Source of the DNA: an uncultured Coriobacteriaceae bacterium
GTDB taxonomy: Bacteria; Actinomycetota; Coriobacteriia; Coriobacteriales; UMGS124
Direction: 5' to 3'
Assembly (NCBI GenBank): GCA_900539345.1
Contig: UQBS01000097.1
Span: 1-5,092, forward strand
Length of the DNA stretch: 5,092 nucleotides
Translations under genes and position numbers: made by a program
Shown here: positions 1-5,092 of the stretch, in pieces
Layout: each line of letters starts with the position of its first letter
How positions within the stretch are numbered: the first letter of the stretch is position 1
The notes under the pieces: generated by a model
Seen by the model: only the letters and a program-made list of their open reading frames with translations
Databases searched by the model: none
Told to the model about the DNA's origin: nothing

Positions 1-107
1 GGCATCGGGGGCAACCGCCCGCGTCGTCTCTCCGGAATAAATCAGCGCTTCCTTAAGTTCATGTAAGTATTCGCACGCAACCTGGGGGCGCGCTGAAAGC
101 CTGTGCG
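1..107. other. Unassigned 5' flank, possibly the tail of an upstream gene
   Basis: No complete gene fits here. Two + frames entering from the left edge could each be the C-terminus of an upstream gene: one ends with TAA at 64-66 (last residues INQRFLKFM), the other with TAA at 38-40 (last residues ARVVSPE). Both have fairly GC-rich third positions, so composition does not decide between them, and neither tail is recognisable. I see no convincing intrinsic terminator (GC stem plus T-run) between these stops and the promoter-like element at 108. Read-through from upstream therefore cannot be excluded. Confidence 0.3.
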
Positions 108-113
108 TATAAT
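108..113 (+). promoter_or_regulatory. Candidate -10 box for the polysaccharide operon
   Basis: A perfect TATAAT sits 168 bp upstream of the first start codon. No good -35 hexamer lies 16-18 bp upstream, where the sequence is G-rich (about 84-91). The TG at 104-105 is one base too far away for a canonical extended -10. The box lies inside an imperfect inverted repeat: TGCGTATA at 104-111 against TATA-G-CGCA at 113-121. This could be an operator or merely AT-rich symmetry. Transcription would start near 120 and give a leader of about 160 nt. The assignment is from sequence only. Confidence 0.45.
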
Positions 114-207
114 ATAGCGCATACATATCTTGATGTTCACTGGGGCAGCACCTGGAGTGTGTCCTGGCGGCTCAAGGGGTTGAATACGTCTTTCTCTACG
201 AAGTGGC

Positions 208-277
208 GAAGCCCTACGCGGGTGCCCATGGACGCTAGCGTGGCTTCTTTCGCGTTTCGTATGACCCGAAAGGAGCC
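208..277 (+). promoter_or_regulatory. Putative RNA switch in the loaP leader, with alternative hairpins over the ribosome site
   Basis: Two stems share one arm. Hairpin A pairs GAAGCC (208-213) with GGCTTC (242-247), continued by ACGC (216-219) with GCGT (238-241) across a 2-nt bulge. Hairpin B pairs GGCTTCTTTCG (242-252) with CGAAAGGAGCC (267-277): 11 continuous pairs with one G-U (246/273) and a 14-nt loop. B buries the whole AAAGGAG of loaP. A and B cannot form together because both use 242-247. A third local option is the palindrome ACGCTAGCGT (232-241), which competes with the inner part of A. Read by eye, A would leave the ribosome site free and B would close it. The pairing is seen in the sequence; the switching role and any ligand are inference. 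Confidence 0.45.
269..275 (+). promoter_or_regulatory. Shine-Dalgarno of loaP
   Basis: AAAGGAG ends 6 nt before the ATG at 282, which is good spacing. It decides the start: the open frame continues upstream through ATG 261, ATG 228 and GTG 159, but none of these has a well-placed ribosome site. NusG-family N-termini begin just before the WYxxxV strand, which here starts at residue 4. Confidence 0.75.
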
Positions 278-281
278 CGGC

Positions 282-824
282 ATGTCCCACTGGTATGCCA
301 TTCAGGTTACCTCCGGCAAGGAGGAATCGACCTGCCGCCTCATGCGTCGCCTGGTGCCTTCGGCGGTGCTCGAGGAGGTCTTTACCCCCCGATACGAGAC
401 GCAGAAGAAGTACCAAGGCGAGTGGCGCATGTGCCAGAGCATCCTGTTTCCCGGTTATGTGGTAGCGGTCACGCCAGACGTCGACGAGCTGCGCCTGCGA
501 CTGCGCGGCGTGCCGAAGTTCACGAGGGTTCTCGCCATGGGAGAGACGTACCTGCCCCTTGACGAACGCGACCGTGCATGGATCGAGTCGCTCACCCGCA
601 AGGGCGCGCGCACTGTTGAGATGTCCACGGCCGTGATGGAAGGCGACCACGTAGTGGTGACCGGCGGGCCCCTCAAGGGCCACGAGGGGTGGATTTGCGC
701 GGTCAACCGCCAAAAGAGCCTCGCCTTCCTCGAGATCGAGATGTTCGGACGAAAACTCAAAACAAAGGTCGGCCTGGCAATTTTGAGCAGGCAGTCAGTG
801 GAAGAGGACGCAGCGTGCAAGTAA
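282..824 (+). CDS. loaP: LoaP-type NusG paralogue (processive transcription antitermination factor)
   Basis: A 180-residue protein with the NusG layout. The NGN domain opens with WYAIQVTSGKEE (residues 4-15) and contains LFPGYV (55-60). A C-terminal KOW domain starts near residue 120 with EGDHVVVTGGPLKGHEGWI and continues through NRQKSLAFLEIEMFGR (142-157). The SGKEE opening and the RQKSLAFLEIEMFGR stretch resemble LoaP/UpxY-type specialised paralogues more than housekeeping NusG, which usually sits beside secE and ribosomal-protein genes. From family knowledge, LoaP binds elongating RNA polymerase, is recruited by an RNA hairpin in the leader, and allows read-through of terminators in long polysaccharide or antibiotic operons. 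Being first gene of a polysaccharide locus fits this. The separation of LoaP from other NusG-like proteins is by eye. About 8 of its first 38 codons end in A or T, intermediate between the neighbouring blocks. Confidence 0.82.
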   Translation: MSHWYAIQVTSGKEESTCRLMRRLVPSAVLEEVFTPRYETQKKYQGEWRMCQSILFPGYVVAVTPDVDELRLRLRGVPKFTRVLAMGETYLPLDERDRAWIESLTRKGARTVEMSTAVMEGDHVVVTGGPLKGHEGWICAVNRQKSLAFLEIEMFGRKLKTKVGLAILSRQSVEEDAACK

Positions 825-871
825 GTGCGGGTGCAGGAGAAGTGAGTATCGGGACTAGTGCGGGGGCGCAG
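824..871 (+). repeat. Short imperfect direct repeat in the loaP-transferase gap
   Basis: AGTGCGGGTGCAG (824-836) recurs as AGTGCGGGGGCGCAG (857-871), with a 2-nt length difference. The first copy runs into AGGAG (835-839), which lies too far (34 nt) from the next ATG to serve it. The second copy replaces this with a G-run (862-866) 7 nt before ATG 874, a weak Shine-Dalgarno. The pair may be a small duplication that altered the translation signal, or chance in G-rich DNA. I see no strong hairpin or terminator in this gap. Confidence 0.4.
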
Positions 872-873
872 AT

Positions 874-1632
874 ATGTCTGTAGCCCTAAGTGCAGTTATG
901 GATTGCGAAGGGGCGACACCGCGCGACAAACGCACTGGCGCGGTGCTCGACTTCGGCACCCGCGCAGCAGCCATTGCCGAGGACCCCGAGGTAACGCAGG
1001 CTGCCAAGGAGCTCCGCGAGGGCCGCCTGGCCTATCGCGTGCTCAAGCGTGGCTTTGACGTCGTGTTCAGTGCGGCCGTGCTGGCGTGTCTGTCGCCCCT
1101 CCTGCTCCTGCTTGCCCTGGCAATCAAAATCGATGACCCCTCTGGTTCTATTCTATTCAAGCAGGAGCGCGTTGGCAGGGATGGCGAGCGGTTCCTCATG
1201 TACAAGTTCCGCTCCATGGTTCCTGATGCCGAAGCGCGTTTGCATGATATTAAGAAACTCAATGAGAAGACGGGCCCTGTCTTCAAGATGAAAGACGATC
1301 CCCGTGTTACTCGCGTAGGCCGCATCATGCGCAAGTTCTCTGTAGACGAGCTGCCTCAGTTTATCAATGTGCTTACGGGTGACATGTCTGTTGTTGGGCC
1401 CAGGCCGGCCCTTCCTAGTGAGACTGCCGAGTATGGACCTCGCGAGCATCAGCGCCTGCTCGTTCGCCCTGGGCTCACCTGCTATTGGCAAACGTGTAAG
1501 CACCGCGACACCATCACTTTTGACGAGTGGGTGGACATGGACCTTGCCTATATCAAGGACTGCTCGGTCGCCCTCGATCTGAAGCTCGTTGCAAAGACCG
1601 TAGTTGTTGTCCTTACGGCACAGGGGAGCTGA
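874..1632 (+). CDS. Monotopic phosphoglycosyl transferase (initiating undecaprenyl-phosphate sugar-phosphate transferase)
   Basis: A 252-residue bacterial sugar transferase (WcaJ/PglC/CapM type, short form). A variable, mostly soluble segment of about 55 residues precedes the conserved core. The core starts with LKRGFDVV (57-64) and a hydrophobic stretch (62-84) containing Ser74-Pro75, the helix break typical of the re-entrant membrane helix. Then come FKQERVGRDGERFLMYKFRSM (95-115), the catalytic Asp158-Glu159 in SVDELPQ, VGPRP (174-178) and RPGLTCYWQ (198-206). The family moves a sugar-1-phosphate from a UDP-sugar to undecaprenyl phosphate at the inner membrane face, starting the repeat unit. 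Which sugar it uses cannot be read from sequence. An in-frame TAG at 856-858 limits the start to ATG 874 or ATG 898; 874 is preferred because a weak G-run ribosome site precedes it. It shares one base with the next gene (TGATG). Codon use is mixed, with 14 of the first 38 codons ending in A or T. Confidence 0.93.
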   Translation: MSVALSAVMDCEGATPRDKRTGAVLDFGTRAAAIAEDPEVTQAAKELREGRLAYRVLKRGFDVVFSAAVLACLSPLLLLLALAIKIDDPSGSILFKQERVGRDGERFLMYKFRSMVPDAEARLHDIKKLNEKTGPVFKMKDDPRVTRVGRIMRKFSVDELPQFINVLTGDMSVVGPRPALPSETAEYGPREHQRLLVRPGLTCYWQTCKHRDTITFDEWVDMDLAYIKDCSVALDLKLVAKTVVVVLTAQGS

Positions 1633-2414
1633 TGGAGTTGGTTCAGGATACGAATTTCCCCGCGCGCCTTCGTCGTGTTGACGTTATTGGTGTTCCCATC
1701 ACGGCGACCAACATGGATGACTTTCTTAAGCTAATTGACGAAGAGCTTGATGCTATGCGCGGTGAGTACGTGTGCGTGTCAAACGCGCATGCATGTGTTA
1801 TGGCGCATGATGACCCTGCCTATTGGGCATGCCAGGCTGAGTCGATTGCCTCTATACCCGATGGCAAGCCTCTCTCCGTTGTGGGGTGCAAAGAAGTGCC
1901 AACGATGGGCCGCGTAACGGGGCCCGATTTGATGAGAGAAATTTTCGCAATATCGGCGGAACGCGGTTGGACACATTATTTTTACGGTAACGAGCAGAAG
2001 AACCTCGACGCTTTGCGCGAGGCTCTTCTGCGTGATTATCCAGGTCTTTCTATCTGCGGAATGGAGCCATCGGTATTTCGGCCGCTCTCCGAGGATGAAA
2101 AGACCGAGCTGTGTGCCCGCATTGACTCTGCGGGCGCTGATTTTTGTTGGGTAGCCCTTGGCGCACCGCGCCAGGAAGTGCTTATGCATGAGCTTAAGGG
2201 CCGCACGCGTTCGCTCATGGTAGGTGTGGGCGGGGCATTTAACGTGTTGGCGGGTATTGTCCCCGAGGCACCCCAATGGATGCAAAACGCGAGCCTCGAG
2301 TGGCTCTACCGACTCATTCAGGAACCAGGCCGTTTGTTTAAAAGGTACGCGGTTACCAACACAAAATTCATTTGGTATCAACTTACGAAGGCCAAGCGCA
2401 AGGAAGGCAGATAA
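1632..2414 (+). CDS. WecG/TagA/CpsF-family glycosyltransferase
   Basis: 260 residues, usual length for this GT26-type family, whose members add the second sugar (such as ManNAc or ManNAcA) to a lipid-linked first sugar at the cytoplasmic membrane face. Motifs in order: VSNAHACVMA (49-58), PDGKPLSVVG (76-85) with Asp77 at the place of the proposed catalytic base, RVTGPDL (94-100), VALGAPRQE (174-182), and the C-terminal block GVGGAFNVLAG (198-208) with SLEWLYRLIQEPGRLFKRY (221-239). The last block usually reads FD and KRAP; here it reads FN (Asn204) and PEAP (211-214). The start ATG overlaps the stop of the preceding gene, with AGGGGAG (1622-1628) only 3 nt before it, so translation is probably coupled. 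Substrates are unknown; placement after the initiating transferase suggests it is the second step. It is the least GC3-rich gene here, with 17 of the first 38 codons ending in A or T. Confidence 0.9.
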   Translation: MELVQDTNFPARLRRVDVIGVPITATNMDDFLKLIDEELDAMRGEYVCVSNAHACVMAHDDPAYWACQAESIASIPDGKPLSVVGCKEVPTMGRVTGPDLMREIFAISAERGWTHYFYGNEQKNLDALREALLRDYPGLSICGMEPSVFRPLSEDEKTELCARIDSAGADFCWVALGAPRQEVLMHELKGRTRSLMVGVGGAFNVLAGIVPEAPQWMQNASLEWLYRLIQEPGRLFKRYAVTNTKFIWYQLTKAKRKEGR

Positions 2415-3473
2415 ATGAGCAACAGCACAACGTTCACCGGCAAGACCCTCATGATCACGGGCGGCACGGGCAGCTTCGGCAACACCGTGCTCAAGCACTT
2501 CGTGAACACCGACCTGGCCGAGATCCGCATCTTCTCCCGCGACGAGAAGAAGCAGGACGACATGCGCCACCGCCTGCAGGAGCGCAGCCCCGAGCTCGCC
2601 TCCAAGGTGCGCTTCTTCATCGGCGACGTGCGCGACGCCCAGTCCGTGCGCGACGCCATGCACGGCGTGGACTACATCTTCCACGCCGCGGCGCTCAAGC
2701 AGGTGCCGTCCTGCGAGTTCTTCCCCATGGAGGCCGTGCGCACAAACGTCCTGGGCACCGACAACGTCCTGCACGCCGCCATCGCCGAGGGCGTGGAGCG
2801 CGTGGTGTGCCTCTCGACCGACAAGGCCGCCTACCCCATCAACGCCATGGGCAAGTCCAAGGCCATGATGGAGTCCATCATCTACGCCAACGCCCGCACG
2901 GGCGCGGGCCGCACCACCATCTGCTGCACCCGCTACGGCAACGTCATGTGCTCGCGCGGCAGCGTGATCCCGCTCTTCATCGACCGCATCCGCAGGGGCG
3001 AGCCGCTCACGGTGACCGACCCCTCCATGACGCGCTTCCTCATGAACCTCGACGAGGCCGTCGACCTCGTCCAGTTCGCCTTCGAGCACGCCCGCCCCGG
3101 CGACCTCTTCATCCAGAAGGCCCCCGCCTCCACCATCGGCGACCTCGCCGAGGCCGTCCAGGAGGTCTTCGGGCACACGGGCACCCAGGTCATCGGCACC
3201 CGCCACGGCGAGAAGCTCTACGAGACGCTCATGACCTGCGAGGAGCGCCTGCGCGCCGAGGACATGGGCGGCTACTACCGCGTGAGCTGCGACAGCCGCG
3301 ACCTCAACTACGACAAGTTCGTGGTGGACGGCGACGTCAGGACCATGGCCGACGAGGCCTACACCTCCCACAACACCGAGCGCCTCGACGTAGCCGGCAC
3401 GGTCGCCAAGATCAAGACCGCCGAGTACGTGCAGCTGGCGCTCGAGGGTCGCGAGCACGAGGCGGTGCAATAA
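2415..3473 (+). CDS. capE: UDP-GlcNAc 4,6-dehydratase/epimerase, CapE/FnlA type
   Basis: 352-residue extended short-chain dehydrogenase. The nucleotide-binding loop is GGTGSFG (16-22), followed by the acidic SRDEKKQ (41-47), DVRD (71-74) and the AAALKQVP segment (91-98). The active site reads STDKA (134-138) and NAMGKSK (143-149), so Met145-xxx-Lys149 stands where most relatives have YxxxK. The Met form is characteristic of CapE/FnlA and related dehydratases. CRYGNV-like TRYGNVMCSRGSVIPLF (172-188) and TRHGEKLYETL (262-272) are also family blocks. From family knowledge it removes water at C4/C6 of UDP-GlcNAc and epimerises C5 to give the L-arabino-4-keto sugar, first step to UDP-L-FucNAc. The ATG follows the preceding TAA directly, with AGGAAGG (2401-2407) 7 nt upstream. 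GC3 rises abruptly here: only 1 of the first 38 codons ends in A or T. FlaA1/PseB-like activity is the alternative, but the next two genes favour CapE. Confidence 0.92.
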   Translation: MSNSTTFTGKTLMITGGTGSFGNTVLKHFVNTDLAEIRIFSRDEKKQDDMRHRLQERSPELASKVRFFIGDVRDAQSVRDAMHGVDYIFHAAALKQVPSCEFFPMEAVRTNVLGTDNVLHAAIAEGVERVVCLSTDKAAYPINAMGKSKAMMESIIYANARTGAGRTTICCTRYGNVMCSRGSVIPLFIDRIRRGEPLTVTDPSMTRFLMNLDEAVDLVQFAFEHARPGDLFIQKAPASTIGDLAEAVQEVFGHTGTQVIGTRHGEKLYETLMTCEERLRAEDMGGYYRVSCDSRDLNYDKFVVDGDVRTMADEAYTSHNTERLDVAGTVAKIKTAEYVQLALEGREHEAVQ

Positions 3474-4669
3474 TGGACATCCTGGTCACCGGCGCCAAGG
3501 GCATGGTGGGCACGGCCCTGTGCCGTGCGCTGAGGAACATAAGCCAGGGCAAGGACCGCACGCGCCCGAGCCTTCAGGTGGGCGAGGTCTTCGAGTACGA
3601 CATGCAGTCCACCCCCGCCGAGCTCGCCGAGTGGTGCTCCAGGGCGGACTTCGTGTTCAACCTCGCGGGCGTCAACCGCCCCAAGGACCCGGCCGACTTC
3701 ATGGCTGGCAACTTCGGCTTCGCCTCGCAGCTGCTCGACGCCCTCAGGGCGGCGGGCAACGCGTGCCCCGTCATGCTCGCCTCCTCGGTGCAGGCCACGC
3801 TCGCCGGCCGCTTCGGCGACTCAGAGTACGGCCGCTCCAAGCTCGCGGGCGAGGAGCTGTTCTTCGGGTACGGCGAGCAGACGGGCGCCAAGGTGGCCGT
3901 CTACCGCTTCCCCAACCTCATGGGCCACTCCCGCCCCAACTACAACTCGGCCGTCTCCACCTTCTGCTGGGCGGTCGCCAACGACCAGCCCTACACGGTG
4001 AACGACTCTTCCGTCGAGCTCGAGCTCCTCTACATCGACGACCTGGTGCAGGGCATGCTCGACCTCCTCGAGGGCAAGGAGCAGCGCTGCCGCTTCGAGG
4101 GCGTCGAGGCCGTCGCCGACCCCGAGGGGCGCTACTGCCACGTGCCCGCCGTCCACAGGGTGACGCTCGGGGAGATCGTCTCCCTGCTCCAGGGGTTCAA
4201 GGCCCAGCCCGAGACGCTCCTGATGCCCGAGATGCCCGAGGGCTCCTTCGCCAAGAAGCTCTTCTCGCTGTACCTCACGTACCTGCCCGAGGAGGGGTTC
4301 AGGCACCCCTTCAAGATGAACTGCGACGCCTGCGGCTCCTTCACCGAGCTCGTGCACACGCGCGGCTGCGGGCAGGTCTCCGTTAACGTCGCCAGGCCGG
4401 GCGTCACCAAGGGCAACCACTGGCACGCCAGCAAGTGGGAGCAGTTCATCGTGGTGGCCGGCCGCGGCCTCATCCGCGAGCGCAACCTCTCGACGGGCGA
4501 GGTCGTGGAGTTCGAGGTCTCGGGCGACAGGATCGAGTCTGTGTACATGGTCCCCTGCTGGACGCACTCCATCACCAACCTCTCCGACACCGAGGACCTC
4601 GTGACCGTCATGACGTGCAACGAGGCGTTCGACCCGGAGAAGCCCGACACCTACTTCGAGGAGGTCTAG
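3473..4669 (+). CDS. capF: Bifunctional CapF/FnlB (SDR reductase plus cupin epimerase)
   Basis: 398 residues, slightly longer than the roughly 370 of S. aureus CapF. The N-terminal short-chain dehydrogenase has GAKGMVG (7-13), NLAGVNRP (63-70), a serine pair (104-105) and YGRSK (119-123) with catalytic Tyr119 and Lys123. A C-terminal cupin starts near residue 280 with FKMNCDACGSFTEL, followed by GQVSVNVARPGVTKGNHWH (300-318) and KWEQFIVVAGRGLI; His316, His318, Glu323 and His365 are candidate metal ligands. In the known pathway the cupin epimerises C3 of the CapE product and the SDR domain reduces the 4-keto group with NADPH, giving UDP-6-deoxy-L-talosamine (N-acetyl). The start overlaps the capE stop by one base (TAATG), with GAGG at 3459-3462, so translation is probably coupled. 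The frame stays open upstream of 3473 in GC-rich DNA, but those residues are a shadow of capE. No frameshift or internal stop is seen. Confidence 0.93.
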   Translation: MDILVTGAKGMVGTALCRALRNISQGKDRTRPSLQVGEVFEYDMQSTPAELAEWCSRADFVFNLAGVNRPKDPADFMAGNFGFASQLLDALRAAGNACPVMLASSVQATLAGRFGDSEYGRSKLAGEELFFGYGEQTGAKVAVYRFPNLMGHSRPNYNSAVSTFCWAVANDQPYTVNDSSVELELLYIDDLVQGMLDLLEGKEQRCRFEGVEAVADPEGRYCHVPAVHRVTLGEIVSLLQGFKAQPETLLMPEMPEGSFAKKLFSLYLTYLPEEGFRHPFKMNCDACGSFTELVHTRGCGQVSVNVARPGVTKGNHWHASKWEQFIVVAGRGLIRERNLSTGEVVEFEVSGDRIESVYMVPCWTHSITNLSDTEDLVTVMTCNEAFDPEKPDTYFEEV

Positions 4670-4674
4670 CCCAA

Positions 4675-5092
4675 ATGGCTGGAGACTACACCGACATTCA
4701 TTTTGCTGACGACGGCCGCCTGAAGCTGCTCATCATCGTGGGCACGCGCCCCGAGGTCATCAGGCTCTCGGAGGTCATCAAGAAGTGCCGCAGGCACTTC
4801 GACTGCCTGCTGGCGCACACCGGGCAGAACTACGACTACACCTTGAACGGCATCTTCTTCCGCGACCTGGAGCTGGCCGACCCCGACGTGTACCTGGACG
4901 CCGTGGGCGCCGACCTGGGCGAGACGGTGGGCAACATCATCGCCGCGAGCTACAAGCTGATGGTTGCCGTGAGGCCCGACGCCCTGCTCATCCTGGGCGA
5001 CACGAACTCGTGCCTCTCGGCCATCGCGGCCAAGCGCCTGCACATCCCCATCTTCCACATGGAGGCCGGCAACCGCTGCAAGGACGAGTGCC
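4675..5092 (+). CDS. capG: UDP-N-acetyl sugar 2-epimerase, CapG/FnlC type (5' part only)
   Basis: The frame runs from ATG 4675 off the window end, covering 139 codons of a protein usually about 375 long. The non-hydrolysing 2-epimerase fold is shown by LLIIVGTRPEVIRLSEVI (18-35), AHTGQNYD (47-54), LILGDTNS (105-112) and HMEAGNRCKDE (128-138). IRLSEVI and HMEAGNR match the CapG/FnlC branch; WecB-type ManNAc enzymes typically have IKMAP and EAGLR there. In the pathway it inverts C2 of the CapF product to give UDP-N-acetyl-L-fucosamine. A strong GAGGAGG (4658-4664), inside the end of capF, lies 10 nt before the ATG. About 16 residues precede the first strand, slightly more than usual, but no later start has a better ribosome site. 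High GC3 matches capE and capF. The catalytic C-terminal half is outside the window. Confidence 0.92.
   Translation, partial: MAGDYTDIHFADDGRLKLLIIVGTRPEVIRLSEVIKKCRRHFDCLLAHTGQNYDYTLNGIFFRDLELADPDVYLDAVGADLGETVGNIIAASYKLMVAVRPDALLILGDTNSCLSAIAAKRLHIPIFHMEAGNRCKDEC

Noticed and set aside
133..183. 16-codon leader peptide (ATG 133 to TGA 181-183)
   Set aside because: No Shine-Dalgarno precedes the ATG, and the peptide shows no run of regulatory codons.
159..281. Upstream in-frame extension of loaP (GTG 159, ATG 228 or ATG 261)
   Set aside because: None has a correctly spaced ribosome site, the extra residues do not look like NusG, and ATG 282 has AAAGGAG at 6 nt.
842..883. 13-codon reading frame (GTG 842 to TAG) overlapping the transferase start
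   Set aside because: AGGAG lies only 2 nt before the GTG, too close to work well, and nothing in the peptide is recognisable.
1779..3470. 563-codon open frame on the - strand
   Set aside because: It lies opposite the WecG-like gene and capE, both with clear family motifs. Its translation is dominated by Ala, His, Val and Gly, as expected for the complement of very GC3-rich coding DNA.
2372..3472. Possible long N-terminal extension of capF through capE
   Set aside because: The frame is open only because GC-rich capE has few stops out of frame. The Rossmann strand and GxxGxxG loop begin directly after ATG 3473, and the upstream residues are Arg/His/Pro-rich shadow sequence.
3520..4386. 288-codon + strand frame inside capF
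   Set aside because: The translation is Arg/Pro/Gln-rich low-complexity sequence without any family motif, and capF in the other frame shows SDR and cupin motifs throughout.
4132..4650. - strand frames opposite the end of capF
   Set aside because: These are shadows of the cupin domain, with no motifs and no ribosome site of their own.

Overview
The window looks like the start of a capsule or exopolysaccharide operon from a GC-rich bacterium. A Coriobacteriia-type actinobacterium (Collinsella/Olsenella-like) is my best guess. It rests on the high GC3 of the second half, GGAGG-type ribosome sites and a LoaP-type NusG paralogue heading the locus; no taxonomic marker gene is present.

Layout, all on the + strand. 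Positions 1-281 carry no gene I can assign. They hold a possible tail of an upstream gene, a perfect TATAAT at 108-113, and a leader with overlapping, mutually exclusive hairpins, one of which buries the Shine-Dalgarno of the first gene. Then come loaP (282-824, specialised NusG-family elongation factor), a monotopic phosphoglycosyl transferase (874-1632), a WecG/TagA/CpsF glycosyltransferase (1632-2414), capE/fnlA (2415-3473), capF/fnlB (3473-4669) and the first 139 codons of capG/fnlC (4675 to the window end). Apart from the 49-bp gap after loaP, the genes overlap or nearly touch (TGATG, TAATG, 0 bp, 5 bp), so they should be one transcript with translational coupling.

How they fit together: LoaP should travel with RNA polymerase and keep it transcribing through the long polysaccharide operon. 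The phosphoglycosyl transferase should place the first sugar-1-phosphate on undecaprenyl phosphate at the membrane. The WecG/TagA-like enzyme probably adds the second sugar. CapE, CapF and CapG together are the complete enzyme set converting UDP-GlcNAc to UDP-N-acetyl-L-fucosamine, a precursor to be used by a glycosyltransferase outside the window.

Two points stand out. The loaP leader shows a possible RNA switch: GGCTTC at 242-247 can pair upstream with 208-213 or, extended to 252, downstream with the ribosome-binding site at 267-277. There is also a sharp change in codon use exactly at 2414/2415, which suggests that the capEFG block has a different history from the three genes before it. 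I found no CRISPR, tRNA, rRNA or mobile element, and no wholly new system; the leader switch is the most original candidate.
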